Source: Enterococcus silesiacus
Lineage (GTDB): Bacteria > Bacillota > Bacilli > Lactobacillales > Enterococcaceae
Length of the DNA: 64,000 nt
Direction of reading: 5' to 3'
NCBI GenBank assembly: GCA_001465115.1
Contig: CP013614.1
Location: 3,864,142-3,928,141, forward strand
Shown piece by piece: positions 19,484-27,780 of this stretch. Position numbers and translations under genes: made by a program. Numbering within the stretch: position 1 is the first letter of the stretch; the number at the start of each line of letters is the position of its first letter. Under the pieces are notes generated by a model that made no database searches, had not been told where the DNA came from, and saw only the letters and a list, made by a program, of their open reading frames with translations.

Positions 19484-19824
19484 TGAGTTCGATTTTAAGA
19501 ATTGAAATGCTGATCTTTTCGCTACTTTTTTTTGTTTATATTATTCGCTCGATCAATAAGAATATTTTCTTGCTAAAAAATGCCATTAGATGGTTGTTTA
19601 TATCTGCTGGGTTAGTACTCTTTGCTATTTTTCCTAAGCTAGCAGAGTGGTTAGGTGAACATCTGGGGTTTGAAACAACCTCAAATTTCTTATTGATTGC
19701 AGCAATCTTTGTCTTGCTGTTTATTGAAATCAAAAATTCTGCCTTGTTGTCAAAGCAGCAAACGCAAATAAAACTGTTAATCCAAGAACTTTCACTATTG
19801 AAAGATAAAAAGGAGAAAAAATAA
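19483..19824 (+). CDS. DUF2304 small membrane protein (EpaJ position)
   Basis: The 113-residue protein has three hydrophobic segments followed by a charged C-terminus (SKQQTQIKLLIQELSLLKDKK) with coiled-coil character. This matches DUF2304, a family usually found next to DPM-like GT2 genes, as here. It probably helps anchor or scaffold the transferase. Both its start and stop overlap the neighbouring genes by one base, which indicates translational coupling. Biochemical role unknown. Confidence 0.78.
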   Translation: MSSILRIEMLIFSLLFFVYIIRSINKNIFLLKNAIRWLFISAGLVLFAIFPKLAEWLGEHLGFETTSNFLLIAAIFVLLFIEIKNSALLSKQQTQIKLLIQELSLLKDKKEKK

Positions 19825-20168
19825 TGTTCTTATTCTTAGTATATGTCGTTTTATCAACTTCAGGCTTGATTTTGGTAAAGTTAGGTTCCCAAGCAAACTC
19901 AATTCAGATCACAAATGCTATTTTTTCCTTTTCGATGTCTTTTACAACAATCATCGGTTTTTTATGCTACATGTTTAGTTTTGTTTTATGGATGGTGATT
20001 ATTAGTAAGTCAGAAGTATCTTATATTGTTCCAATGGGTGTGGCCTTTACGAATATAGCTGTATTAATAGGCTCTAAACTTATTTTACAAGAACAAGTTT
20101 CCCTTGGAACTGTGATCGGCACGGGCGTCATTATTCTGGGGATTGTTATTATCCAGTTGGCTAAATAA
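19824..20168 (+). CDS. SMR/EamA-like four-helix membrane protein, possible lipid-sugar flippase
   Basis: The 114-residue protein consists of four membrane segments with the look of small multidrug resistance proteins (last helix ...GTGVIILGIVIIQLAK) . Proteins like this, such as GtrA/ArnE/ArnF types, flip polyprenyl-linked sugars. Next to a DPM-like GT2 and a GT-C-like DUF2142 protein, flipping the lipid-linked sugar is the likely job (inference). The start overlaps the previous stop. Confidence 0.72.
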   Translation: MFLFLVYVVLSTSGLILVKLGSQANSIQITNAIFSFSMSFTTIIGFLCYMFSFVLWMVIISKSEVSYIVPMGVAFTNIAVLIGSKLILQEQVSLGTVIGTGVIILGIVIIQLAK

Positions 20169-20222
20169 AAGCCACTAAAATCAACCTTTACTCTCTAAAT
20201 CTTAAGAAAATACTTACATAAC

Positions 20223-20251
20223 TTGAAAAAAATGCGTATATTCTTTAAAAT
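20223..20251 (+). promoter_or_regulatory. promoter of epaLM
   Basis: TTGAAA (20223-20228), 17 bases, TAAAAT (20246-20251), in the 151-base gap before the ABC permease gene. Confidence 0.7.
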
Positions 20252-20319
20252 GGTAATGTTATGCAGCTTATTTTAAGTAGCAATTTAAAAGCGATGGTAA
20301 TAAGAAAGGAAACGAATCA

Positions 20320-21114
20320 ATGATACGATCTACGCTATCTATTTTTAAAGACATTTTTAAAAATAGAAAACTGTTATTACAGTTTTCATTTAATGATTTT
20401 AAATCAAAATATGCAGGTTCTGCGCTAGGAATTGTGTGGGCATTTATCACGCCTCTGGTGACAGTACTAACTTACTGGTTTGTTTTTTCACAAATTCGTG
20501 AACGAGGTGCTAATGAGCAGTATCCGTTTATCGTATCTTTAGTGACAGGTTTGATCCCTTGGTTCTTTTTCTCAGATTCATTGATGTCTGCAACAAATGT
20601 TTTTAGAGAATACAGCTACCTTGTAAAAAAAGTGGTGTTCAAGGTTCAAATTTTACCGACCTCGAAGATTTTATCGAATTTATATACCCATCTCTTTTTT
20701 ATTGTGATTGGTTTTGGTATTACTTCATTAAGTGGTATTTATCCAACCTGGCAAGGGTTACAATTGATTTATTATTTGTTCTGCTTAATCATTTTCTTAA
20801 CTGGTATTACTTGGTTGACAGCTTCTACACAACCGTTTTTACCAGATATCATGCAATTTATCAATGTAGCAATGCAAACGATTATGTGGACATTACCAAT
20901 TTTATGGAACCCAACTGGGTGGTATGTAAAAATTTTAAAACTAAACCCACTTTATTACATCGTTCAAGGATATCGTGATTCATTCACAGGTGGAGCATGG
21001 TTCTGGGAACGTTGGCAGTATGGCTTGTATTTCTGGGGCTTTACAATTGTTCTTTTGCTAATTGGTTCAACTGTATTTAGACGTTTGAAACCTCATTTTT
21101 CAGATGTATTATAA
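20320..21114 (+). CDS. epaL: EpaL: polysaccharide ABC exporter, permease
   Basis: The 264-residue protein has six membrane segments and an N-terminal amphipathic stretch (FNDFKSKYAGSALGIVWAF) typical of the ABC-2/Wzm/TagG/RgpC permeases that export lipid-linked rhamnans and teichoic acids. SALGIVWAFITPL and NPLYYIVQGYRD are family motifs. It pairs with the ATPase gene 18 bases downstream. In the epa locus this pair should export the rhamnan backbone across the membrane. Confidence 0.93.
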   Translation: MIRSTLSIFKDIFKNRKLLLQFSFNDFKSKYAGSALGIVWAFITPLVTVLTYWFVFSQIRERGANEQYPFIVSLVTGLIPWFFFSDSLMSATNVFREYSYLVKKVVFKVQILPTSKILSNLYTHLFFIVIGFGITSLSGIYPTWQGLQLIYYLFCLIIFLTGITWLTASTQPFLPDIMQFINVAMQTIMWTLPILWNPTGWYVKILKLNPLYYIVQGYRDSFTGGAWFWERWQYGLYFWGFTIVLLLIGSTVFRRLKPHFSDVL

Positions 21115-21132
21115 CGTATAGGAGAGTAAAAA

Positions 21133-22350
21133 ATGTCAGAATATGCAATCGATATACAGAATATAACAAAAACATATAATATGTATAAAAAACCTTCTGA
21201 TCGTTTTAAAGAAGCACTTAATCCCATGAAAAAAACGTATCATGATCTTTTCTATGCGTTAAAAGATGTCACAATGCAAATTGAAAAAGGTGAAATGATC
21301 GGATTTGTTGGAGAAAATGGTTCAGGTAAATCAACGATTCTTAAAATAATCACAGGTGTTTTAACACCAACATCTGGTTCTATGAAGATCGATGGGAAAA
21401 TTTCTGCACTCTTGGAACTAGGTTCAGGCTTTAATCCTGAGTATTCTGGTTATGAAAATATTTTTCTAAATGGAATGGTTCTTGGTTTTTCTAGAGAAGA
21501 GATGGAAGAACGGGTAGAGGACGTTATCAAGTTTGCTGATATCGGTGATCACTTGTATCAACCTGTAAAAACCTATTCTAGCGGGATGTTTGTTCGTCTA
21601 GCTTTTGCTGTGGCAATCAATGTAGATCCTGATATTTTGATCGTAGATGAAGCTTTAGCAGTTGGAGATTTAGAGTTCCAGCTGAAATGTATGGAGAAAT
21701 TTACCGAAATCAAAAATTCAGGTAAGACGATTCTTTTCGTCTCTCACGATGTGAACTCCGTTCGTCGTTTTTGTGACCGGACATTCTGGTTAAAAAATGG
21801 AGAAGTTGTTGAATACGGAGATACAATGGATGTCACAACAAACTATGAAAACTTCTTAAAGAAAAAATCAATCAAAACCGTTGATCGTGAAAAAACAATT
21901 CAAAATGAAGAAACCGTTCCTGATATTATAGAAGTGGATAAAGCGACGTTGCTAAATCATGCGCTGGAACCTTTAGAAATTGTCACTCAAGATGAGAAGG
22001 TCATTGTAAAATTAGAGTATACCGTTAAAAATGATTCGATCAAATCACCTGTGTGTGGTGTCGCGATTCGAACAGTCGATAATAATTATGTGTGTGGACT
22101 AAATACATTGTTGGATGGCGTTAAAATTCCTTGGAAAATGGGTAAAAATGTTTTTTATCTAGAATACGGAAAAATGTCTCTTTTAACAGGCGAATATTAT
22201 TTCGATATTGCGTTTTTTGAAGAACACGCCACAGTACCTTTGGTTTATAAAACGAAATACCTGAACATGTTTATTAGCGGTCGCTATGCAGGCGAAGGCA
22301 TTGTCATTTTAGATCATGAATGGAAGGATACTATTAAAGATGAAATATGA
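21133..22350 (+). CDS. epaM: EpaM: polysaccharide ABC exporter, ATPase with C-terminal Wzt-like domain
   Basis: The 405-residue protein has Walker A GENGSGKST, signature YSSGM, Walker B ILIVDEA and H-loop FVSHD in residues 1-240. The C-terminal 150 residues (from about 255) form a beta-rich Wzt_C-like domain. In O-antigen exporters such a domain recognises the terminal group of the finished chain. That suggests EpaM reads the chain end before export. RBS is AGGAGAG. The gene overlaps epaN by 11 bases. Confidence 0.92.
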   Translation: MSEYAIDIQNITKTYNMYKKPSDRFKEALNPMKKTYHDLFYALKDVTMQIEKGEMIGFVGENGSGKSTILKIITGVLTPTSGSMKIDGKISALLELGSGFNPEYSGYENIFLNGMVLGFSREEMEERVEDVIKFADIGDHLYQPVKTYSSGMFVRLAFAVAINVDPDILIVDEALAVGDLEFQLKCMEKFTEIKNSGKTILFVSHDVNSVRRFCDRTFWLKNGEVVEYGDTMDVTTNYENFLKKKSIKTVDREKTIQNEETVPDIIEVDKATLLNHALEPLEIVTQDEKVIVKLEYTVKNDSIKSPVCGVAIRTVDNNYVCGLNTLLDGVKIPWKMGKNVFYLEYGKMSLLTGEYYFDIAFFEEHATVPLVYKTKYLNMFISGRYAGEGIVILDHEWKDTIKDEI

Positions 22351-25300
22351 TTTTGAAATGGAAGTTGACGAGAGTACTAGTGTTGGTAAAATCGTTGCCC
22401 AAATTAAAGAAAATAGTCGAGTATTAGAGTTTGGTCCAGGTAATGGTCGAATGACGAAATATTTGATGGAAGAAAAAAATTGTTATGTTGCAATCGTTGA
22501 ACTTGATAAAGAGCTATATGATCATGTCAGTGAGTTTTCTAATGACGGATTTTATGGCAATATCGATGAAGAAGCTTGGACGAAGCATTTTGAAGGACAA
22601 ACCTTTGATTATATTATTTTTGCGGATGTGTTAGAGCATTTAATGAACCCTAAAAATGCTCTTATGAAAGTAAAACCTTTTTTAAGTGCAGAAGGTCAAA
22701 TCTTGATTACGTTCCCAAATATTGCCCATAATTCTGTTTTGATCGATCTATTCAATAATAAATTAGATTGGCGTGAAACAGGATTATTAGATGCAACGCA
22801 TAAGTCTTTCTTCGTTCAGAGCGGCTTTGAAAAACTTTTCGAGGAAATTGGTTTATTTATTGCTAAAGAAGATTTTACACTTAACGAAGTTGGCTATAAT
22901 GAACTTGAATCTACCTATGAAGACTTGCCAGTGGAAGTTCGTGCTGCCTTTAAAGCACGCCCATTTGGGGAAGTCTATCAGTATTTTTACGCACTTTGTG
23001 CTGAGGCTGTGGAACATCCGATCCGCACGATACCAGAAAATTCAAGCTATAGAAAGAATATTCACTTCTTATATGATTGTGGTGAGGAAGACCAAAAAGA
23101 ATTTGATGTTCAACTGAATAACGTAACAGGTGAGAATAAAACATTTACGATCGACATACCTGAAAACATCAAATTATTAAAAATTTTCCCAAGCCTGACA
23201 GGGGCAGTAGTAGATCTAGTATTGACTGTTGCTGGAACGATAATACAACCAAGCGCAACAAATGCTATTTATAACAAAGAAGCACAGTATTTTTTCTCTG
23301 ACAATCAAGTACCAGTCATTGAAATAGACGATAAACAGATTGCTGGAAAAACAATGACAATCACAGTTAATTACAAATACGAAGGCAATTTTTCTGATAC
23401 GGTTCATGGATTGATCGATTACGTACTTGAGCAACAAACGGGAAATAATTCGTCAAAAAATACAGAATTAATGGTGAGTGAAAAACAAATGACAAAGTAT
23501 AAGAAAGTATCAATCAGTAAATTTGATTCACTCGTTTCACTGAATATCGATGATATCGTTCGTCATGTTGAAGAAAAAAAGACTGTGATTCGTGGTTGGG
23601 CATATTCTAAAGAAGACAAGTTACCGATTGACTTTAAAGTATCCGCTGAAATGGCTGTTGAATATTCTGTCACCAGAGAATATCGAAGAGATGTTATCGA
23701 CATGTTTGAACTAAAAGGCGATCAAGAGTATGGCTTTGTGATTGAAGTGATCGATCCGGAAGATCAGCCAATGTATACCTTGAATGTTTCGGCCGATAAC
23801 GGTCGTAAATTACAATATCGCCTAGAAAAACCAAATATGGTTCAGCCAGGTAATAAAATTCAACGTGCGATGCGCTCGATGCAGACACGTGGACTTATTG
23901 GCTCCATGAAATGGTATTTCAAACGTCAAGAACAACAAGAAATACCAGTTGATCCATCAGCTATTTTAGAAGAAATCAAAACATTTAAATTCCAACCTAA
24001 AATATCTGTTGCTGTTCCTGTTTATAATGTGGAAGAAAAATGGTTAGATGCCTGTGTGTCTTCCCTTCAAAATCAGTATTATGAAAACTGGGAACTATGT
24101 TTAGCTGACGACGCTTCACCAAGTGACTATATCAAGCCTTTGCTTAAAAAGTATGCGGATGCAGATGATCGGATCAAAGTTATTTACCGTGAAGAAAATG
24201 GTCATATCTCAGAAGCTACGAATTCAGCTTTAACGATTGCAACTGGGGATTATGTTGGATTTATGGATAATGATGATGAATTAGCGCCACAAGCGTTATA
24301 TGAAGTGGTCAAAGTACTAAATGAAGATCAAACGATCGATTTTATCTATACAGATGAAGATAAAGTCACCGAAAGCGGTAAACGTTTCAATGCATTTTAT
24401 AAATCAAAATGGAATTCTGAGTTGATTTTGAATCATAATTACATTACACATTTCGTTGTAGTAAAACGTTCTTTATTAGAAAAAACGGGTGGTTTAAAAA
24501 CAGAATTTAATGGAGCTCAAGATTATGATTTTGTCTTACGGGCAACTGAAAATGCTGAAAATATCACTCACATTCCAGGTATGATGTATCATTGGCGGGC
24601 GATTGAATCGTCAACAGCTTTGAATCCTGAAAGTAAAGGCTATGCTTATGTTGCGGGGCAACGCGCAGTACAAGCTGCTATGGATCGTCGTAACATCAAA
24701 GCAAACGTTGAAATTGCTGAATTCTATGGCTCGTATAAAATTAATTATATTTATGATACGATACCTAAAGTATCAATCGTGATTACCAACGATACAGCGG
24801 ATATCAATGACTATTTGAAAAAATTGTTGGAAAAAACAATTTATGAAAATTATGAGATTGTGCTGCCAAATCAAATGAAAGAAAACGTCCACTCAACAAG
24901 TAATAAACTGGTTTATAGCGACGGACAAACAAGAGACGAATTGATTAACGCTAGTACAGGTGACTATATCATGCTGTTAGATGCTGGTTTAGTACCAACG
25001 AAAAGCAATTGGCTTACTGAGATGATGAACATGGCACAGCAAGCGCAAGCGGGAATTGTCACAGGAAGAGTGGTAGATCAACGATACCGTATCGAAAATA
25101 TCGGAATTTCCGTGGATGCAGAGAAAAATCGTTTACTTTATCCAGAACAAGGAACGCCAGGCAAGAGCCTAGGTTATTATTACCGCATTGCGTTACCAAG
25201 AAATGTTCAGGCAGTGACTGAAGCCTGTATGATTTTCAGAAAAGCGGACTATCTTGCTGTGTCAGGTATCACAGAAGAATTAGGCAAAGACGTTATGGGT

Positions 25301-25483
25301 GTGGATTTGTCGTTGAAGTTTGCTAAACAGCTAGATAAAACAATTATCTATTGTTCTTATGCTATTTTCAAAGCAGAAGAAAAAATGCAAAATCTCGATA
25401 AAAAACCTAACATCAAGGCTTTAACGGATAAATGGTCTGAACAAGACTTGGTCGACAAGTATAAAAATCCTAAACATCTATAA
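22340..25483 (+). CDS. epaN: EpaN: fused methyltransferase and tandem GT2 glycosyltransferase
   Basis: The 1047-residue protein starts with a class I SAM-dependent methyltransferase (LEFGPGNGRMTKYL near residue 35, FADVLEHL near 95). A beta-rich linker (about 230-540) follows. Then comes a GT2 domain with AVPVYNVEEKWLDACVSSL, ADDASPSD and the metal site MDNDDEL. A last domain resembles a second GT2 but has lost the metal-site pattern (LLDAGL in place of NND). The GT2 part is paralogous to EpaO. It may cap or methylate the chain end that the EpaM C-terminal domain reads (inference). I chose the ATG at 22340, inside the epaM end, rather than one 24 bases upstream without RBS. Confidence 0.88.
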   Translation: MKYDFEMEVDESTSVGKIVAQIKENSRVLEFGPGNGRMTKYLMEEKNCYVAIVELDKELYDHVSEFSNDGFYGNIDEEAWTKHFEGQTFDYIIFADVLEHLMNPKNALMKVKPFLSAEGQILITFPNIAHNSVLIDLFNNKLDWRETGLLDATHKSFFVQSGFEKLFEEIGLFIAKEDFTLNEVGYNELESTYEDLPVEVRAAFKARPFGEVYQYFYALCAEAVEHPIRTIPENSSYRKNIHFLYDCGEEDQKEFDVQLNNVTGENKTFTIDIPENIKLLKIFPSLTGAVVDLVLTVAGTIIQPSATNAIYNKEAQYFFSDNQVPVIEIDDKQIAGKTMTITVNYKYEGNFSDTVHGLIDYVLEQQTGNNSSKNTELMVSEKQMTKYKKVSISKFDSLVSLNIDDIVRHVEEKKTVIRGWAYSKEDKLPIDFKVSAEMAVEYSVTREYRRDVIDMFELKGDQEYGFVIEVIDPEDQPMYTLNVSADNGRKLQYRLEKPNMVQPGNKIQRAMRSMQTRGLIGSMKWYFKRQEQQEIPVDPSAILEEIKTFKFQPKISVAVPVYNVEEKWLDACVSSLQNQYYENWELCLADDASPSDYIKPLLKKYADADDRIKVIYREENGHISEATNSALTIATGDYVGFMDNDDELAPQALYEVVKVLNEDQTIDFIYTDEDKVTESGKRFNAFYKSKWNSELILNHNYITHFVVVKRSLLEKTGGLKTEFNGAQDYDFVLRATENAENITHIPGMMYHWRAIESSTALNPESKGYAYVAGQRAVQAAMDRRNIKANVEIAEFYGSYKINYIYDTIPKVSIVITNDTADINDYLKKLLEKTIYENYEIVLPNQMKENVHSTSNKLVYSDGQTRDELINASTGDYIMLLDAGLVPTKSNWLTEMMNMAQQAQAGIVTGRVVDQRYRIENIGISVDAEKNRLLYPEQGTPGKSLGYYYRIALPRNVQAVTEACMIFRKADYLAVSGITEELGKDVMGVDLSLKFAKQLDKTIIYCSYAIFKAEEKMQNLDKKPNIKALTDKWSEQDLVDKYKNPKHL

Positions 25484-25502
25484 GCAAAGCGTATATTCGT
25501 GT

Positions 25503-25536
25503 AGCCTTAGCCAGCTAGGTTAGGCTGGTTAGGGCT
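25503..25536 (+). other. strong hairpin between epaN and epaO
   Basis: AGCCTTAGCCAGC and GCTGGTTAGGGCT pair over 13 bases (two G-T pairs) around an eight-base loop. No T run follows, so it is not a standard terminator. It may stabilise or cut the operon transcript. Confidence 0.6.
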
Positions 25537-25591
25537 CATTGTTTAATATAAGCACTAAATGACAGACTCTTAAGTATAAGGAGAGCAAAAA

Positions 25592-27736
25592 ATGAACGAT
25601 GAGATAAAGGTCATTATTGATAGTATCTATCGAGAGAAACAAACAAATAACTTAACAATAACTGGTTGGGCTTTGGCTACACAATCAAAATCCAGTCCGG
25701 ATATTTCAATCAACAATCAAGAACAAGTAACGTCTTTTGGTATCAAGCGTGTTTTAAGAGAAGATGTCAATCAGATTTATGAGGTAAGTCCAGAGGTTTT
25801 AGCCGGGTTTGAAATAAAATTAGAAGGTATCCAAAAGAAAAATAAATTAGAAGTCCGTTTTGTTTCAGAAGACTTAGAATCAAGCAAAACCGAATGGATT
25901 GACTTAGCGAAAAAACATCCTCTAATTCCTGGTACTGAAGATAAGATGGCAAGATTGATGATAAAAGTACATAAAGGCATCAGTTATCTAAAAAGAAATG
26001 GGATCAAAAGTACGATTCAACGAGTAAAAATCGAAAAAATTAGAAACCAGTCTTCTTATCCAAGTTGGTTGGAAAGAAACGAACATTTTGATTTTGAACA
26101 AATCAACGCTGAAATTGATGGATTCCACTATCAACCTAAAATTTCGATCGCGATGCCAGTTTATAATGTAGAAGAAAAATGGTTGCGTCGCTGTATTGAC
26201 TCTATTTTGATCCAAGACTATTCAAATTGGGAACTTTGTATGGCAGATGATGCTTCAACAGATCCTAAAGTAAAAGAACTTTTAACGGAGTACAGTAATT
26301 CAGATGAACGGATCAAAGTCGTTTTCAGATCTGAAAATGGTCATATCAGTGAAGCAACAAACTCTGCATTAACACTCGCTACTGGTGAATTTGTGGCATT
26401 ATTAGATAATGACGACGAACTGCCGAGAATCGCTTTTTATGAAGTTGTCAAAGCCTTAAACGAAAATCCTGAATTGGATTTAATTTATAGTGATGAAGAT
26501 AAAATCGACATGGAGGGCAATCGTTCAGATCCATCATTTAAACCAGATTGGTCGCCTGACTTATTGTTAGGAACAAATTATATATCTCATCTTGGTGTTT
26601 ACCGCAGAACGATTCTTGAAGAAATCGGTGGGTTTAGAAAAGGCTATGAAGGTTCTCAAGATTATGATCTGGTTCTTCGCTTTACTGAAAAAACAACAAG
26701 TAAACGAATCAAACATATTTCTAAAGTCCTTTATCACTGGCGTATGCTGCCGACATCGACTGCAGTTGACCAATCGTCAAAAGGTTATGCATTTGAAGCT
26801 GGTCTACGAGCGGTTCAAGACGCTTTAATTCGTCGTGGCATCAAAGGACACGCTACTCATGGTCGGGCAAATGGTTTATATGATGTTTATTATGAGCTTG
26901 AATCAGAGGATTTAGTGTCAATCATCATTCCAACTAAAAATGGGTATAAAGATGTTAAACGCTGCGTTTCTTCGATCATTGAAAAAACGACCTATAAAAA
27001 TTATGAAATCATTATTGCGGACAATGGCAGCACAGATGAAAAAATGAAAGAATTGTATGATTCATTTAAGCAACAACTTAACGATCGTTTTCGTGTGGTT
27101 GTGATCGATATTCCATTTAACTTTTCTAAGATCAACAATATTGCGGCAAAAGATGCTAAAGGAAAATACCTGCTATTTTTAAATAATGACACTGAGGTAA
27201 TTAATGCTGATTGGTTGAAACTAATGGTTTCATTTGGACAGCAGGAACGAATCGGTTGTGTTGGCGCAAAGCTGTTGTATCCAAACAATACGATCCAGCA
27301 TGCTGGTGTAATCTTAGGTCTGGGCGGCATTGCGGGACATGGACATTATGGTTATCCACATAGTGATTTAGGTTATTTTGGCAAGTTAGCATTGAATGTT
27401 GATTATCTAGCTGTGACTGCAGCGTGCCTATTAATGAGAAAACAAGATTTTGATGCAGTTTCCGGATTTGATGAAGACTTTACGGTAGCGTTTAATGACG
27501 TTGATTTATGCTTAAAAGTGAAGGAATTAGGTAGAGATAATGTATGGCTGCATGAAGCAGAGCTTTATCATTTTGAATCTCAAACAAGAGGCTACGATGA
27601 TAAAGGGAAAAAGAAAAAACGCTTTGAAAAAGAAAAGGCGATGATGGAACATAAGTGGTCAAACTTGATCGAAGATGATCCATTTTATAATCCTAATTTG
27701 ACAAGAGAAATACCTAATTTTTCATATAGAGACTAG
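25592..27736 (+). CDS. epaO: EpaO: tandem-domain GT2 glycosyltransferase
   Basis: The 714-residue protein has an N-terminal beta-rich segment (1-120), then a GT2 domain (AMPVYNVEEKWLRRCIDSI, ADDASTD, metal site LDNDDEL), then a second complete GT2 domain (SIIIPTKNG, ADNGSTDE, metal site FLNNDTEV, catalytic region FNDVDLCLKV). The two active sites suggest that it adds two sugars, or alternating residues, to the decoration or backbone. Strong similarity to the EpaN transferase part shows an old tandem duplication. RBS is AAGGAGAG. Confidence 0.9.
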   Translation: MNDEIKVIIDSIYREKQTNNLTITGWALATQSKSSPDISINNQEQVTSFGIKRVLREDVNQIYEVSPEVLAGFEIKLEGIQKKNKLEVRFVSEDLESSKTEWIDLAKKHPLIPGTEDKMARLMIKVHKGISYLKRNGIKSTIQRVKIEKIRNQSSYPSWLERNEHFDFEQINAEIDGFHYQPKISIAMPVYNVEEKWLRRCIDSILIQDYSNWELCMADDASTDPKVKELLTEYSNSDERIKVVFRSENGHISEATNSALTLATGEFVALLDNDDELPRIAFYEVVKALNENPELDLIYSDEDKIDMEGNRSDPSFKPDWSPDLLLGTNYISHLGVYRRTILEEIGGFRKGYEGSQDYDLVLRFTEKTTSKRIKHISKVLYHWRMLPTSTAVDQSSKGYAFEAGLRAVQDALIRRGIKGHATHGRANGLYDVYYELESEDLVSIIIPTKNGYKDVKRCVSSIIEKTTYKNYEIIIADNGSTDEKMKELYDSFKQQLNDRFRVVVIDIPFNFSKINNIAAKDAKGKYLLFLNNDTEVINADWLKLMVSFGQQERIGCVGAKLLYPNNTIQHAGVILGLGGIAGHGHYGYPHSDLGYFGKLALNVDYLAVTAACLLMRKQDFDAVSGFDEDFTVAFNDVDLCLKVKELGRDNVWLHEAELYHFESQTRGYDDKGKKKKRFEKEKAMMEHKWSNLIEDDPFYNPNLTREIPNFSYRD

Positions 27737-27780
27737 TCGTAGAAAATTTGTCCTGTATGATAAGTGAAATGGAGTACATT

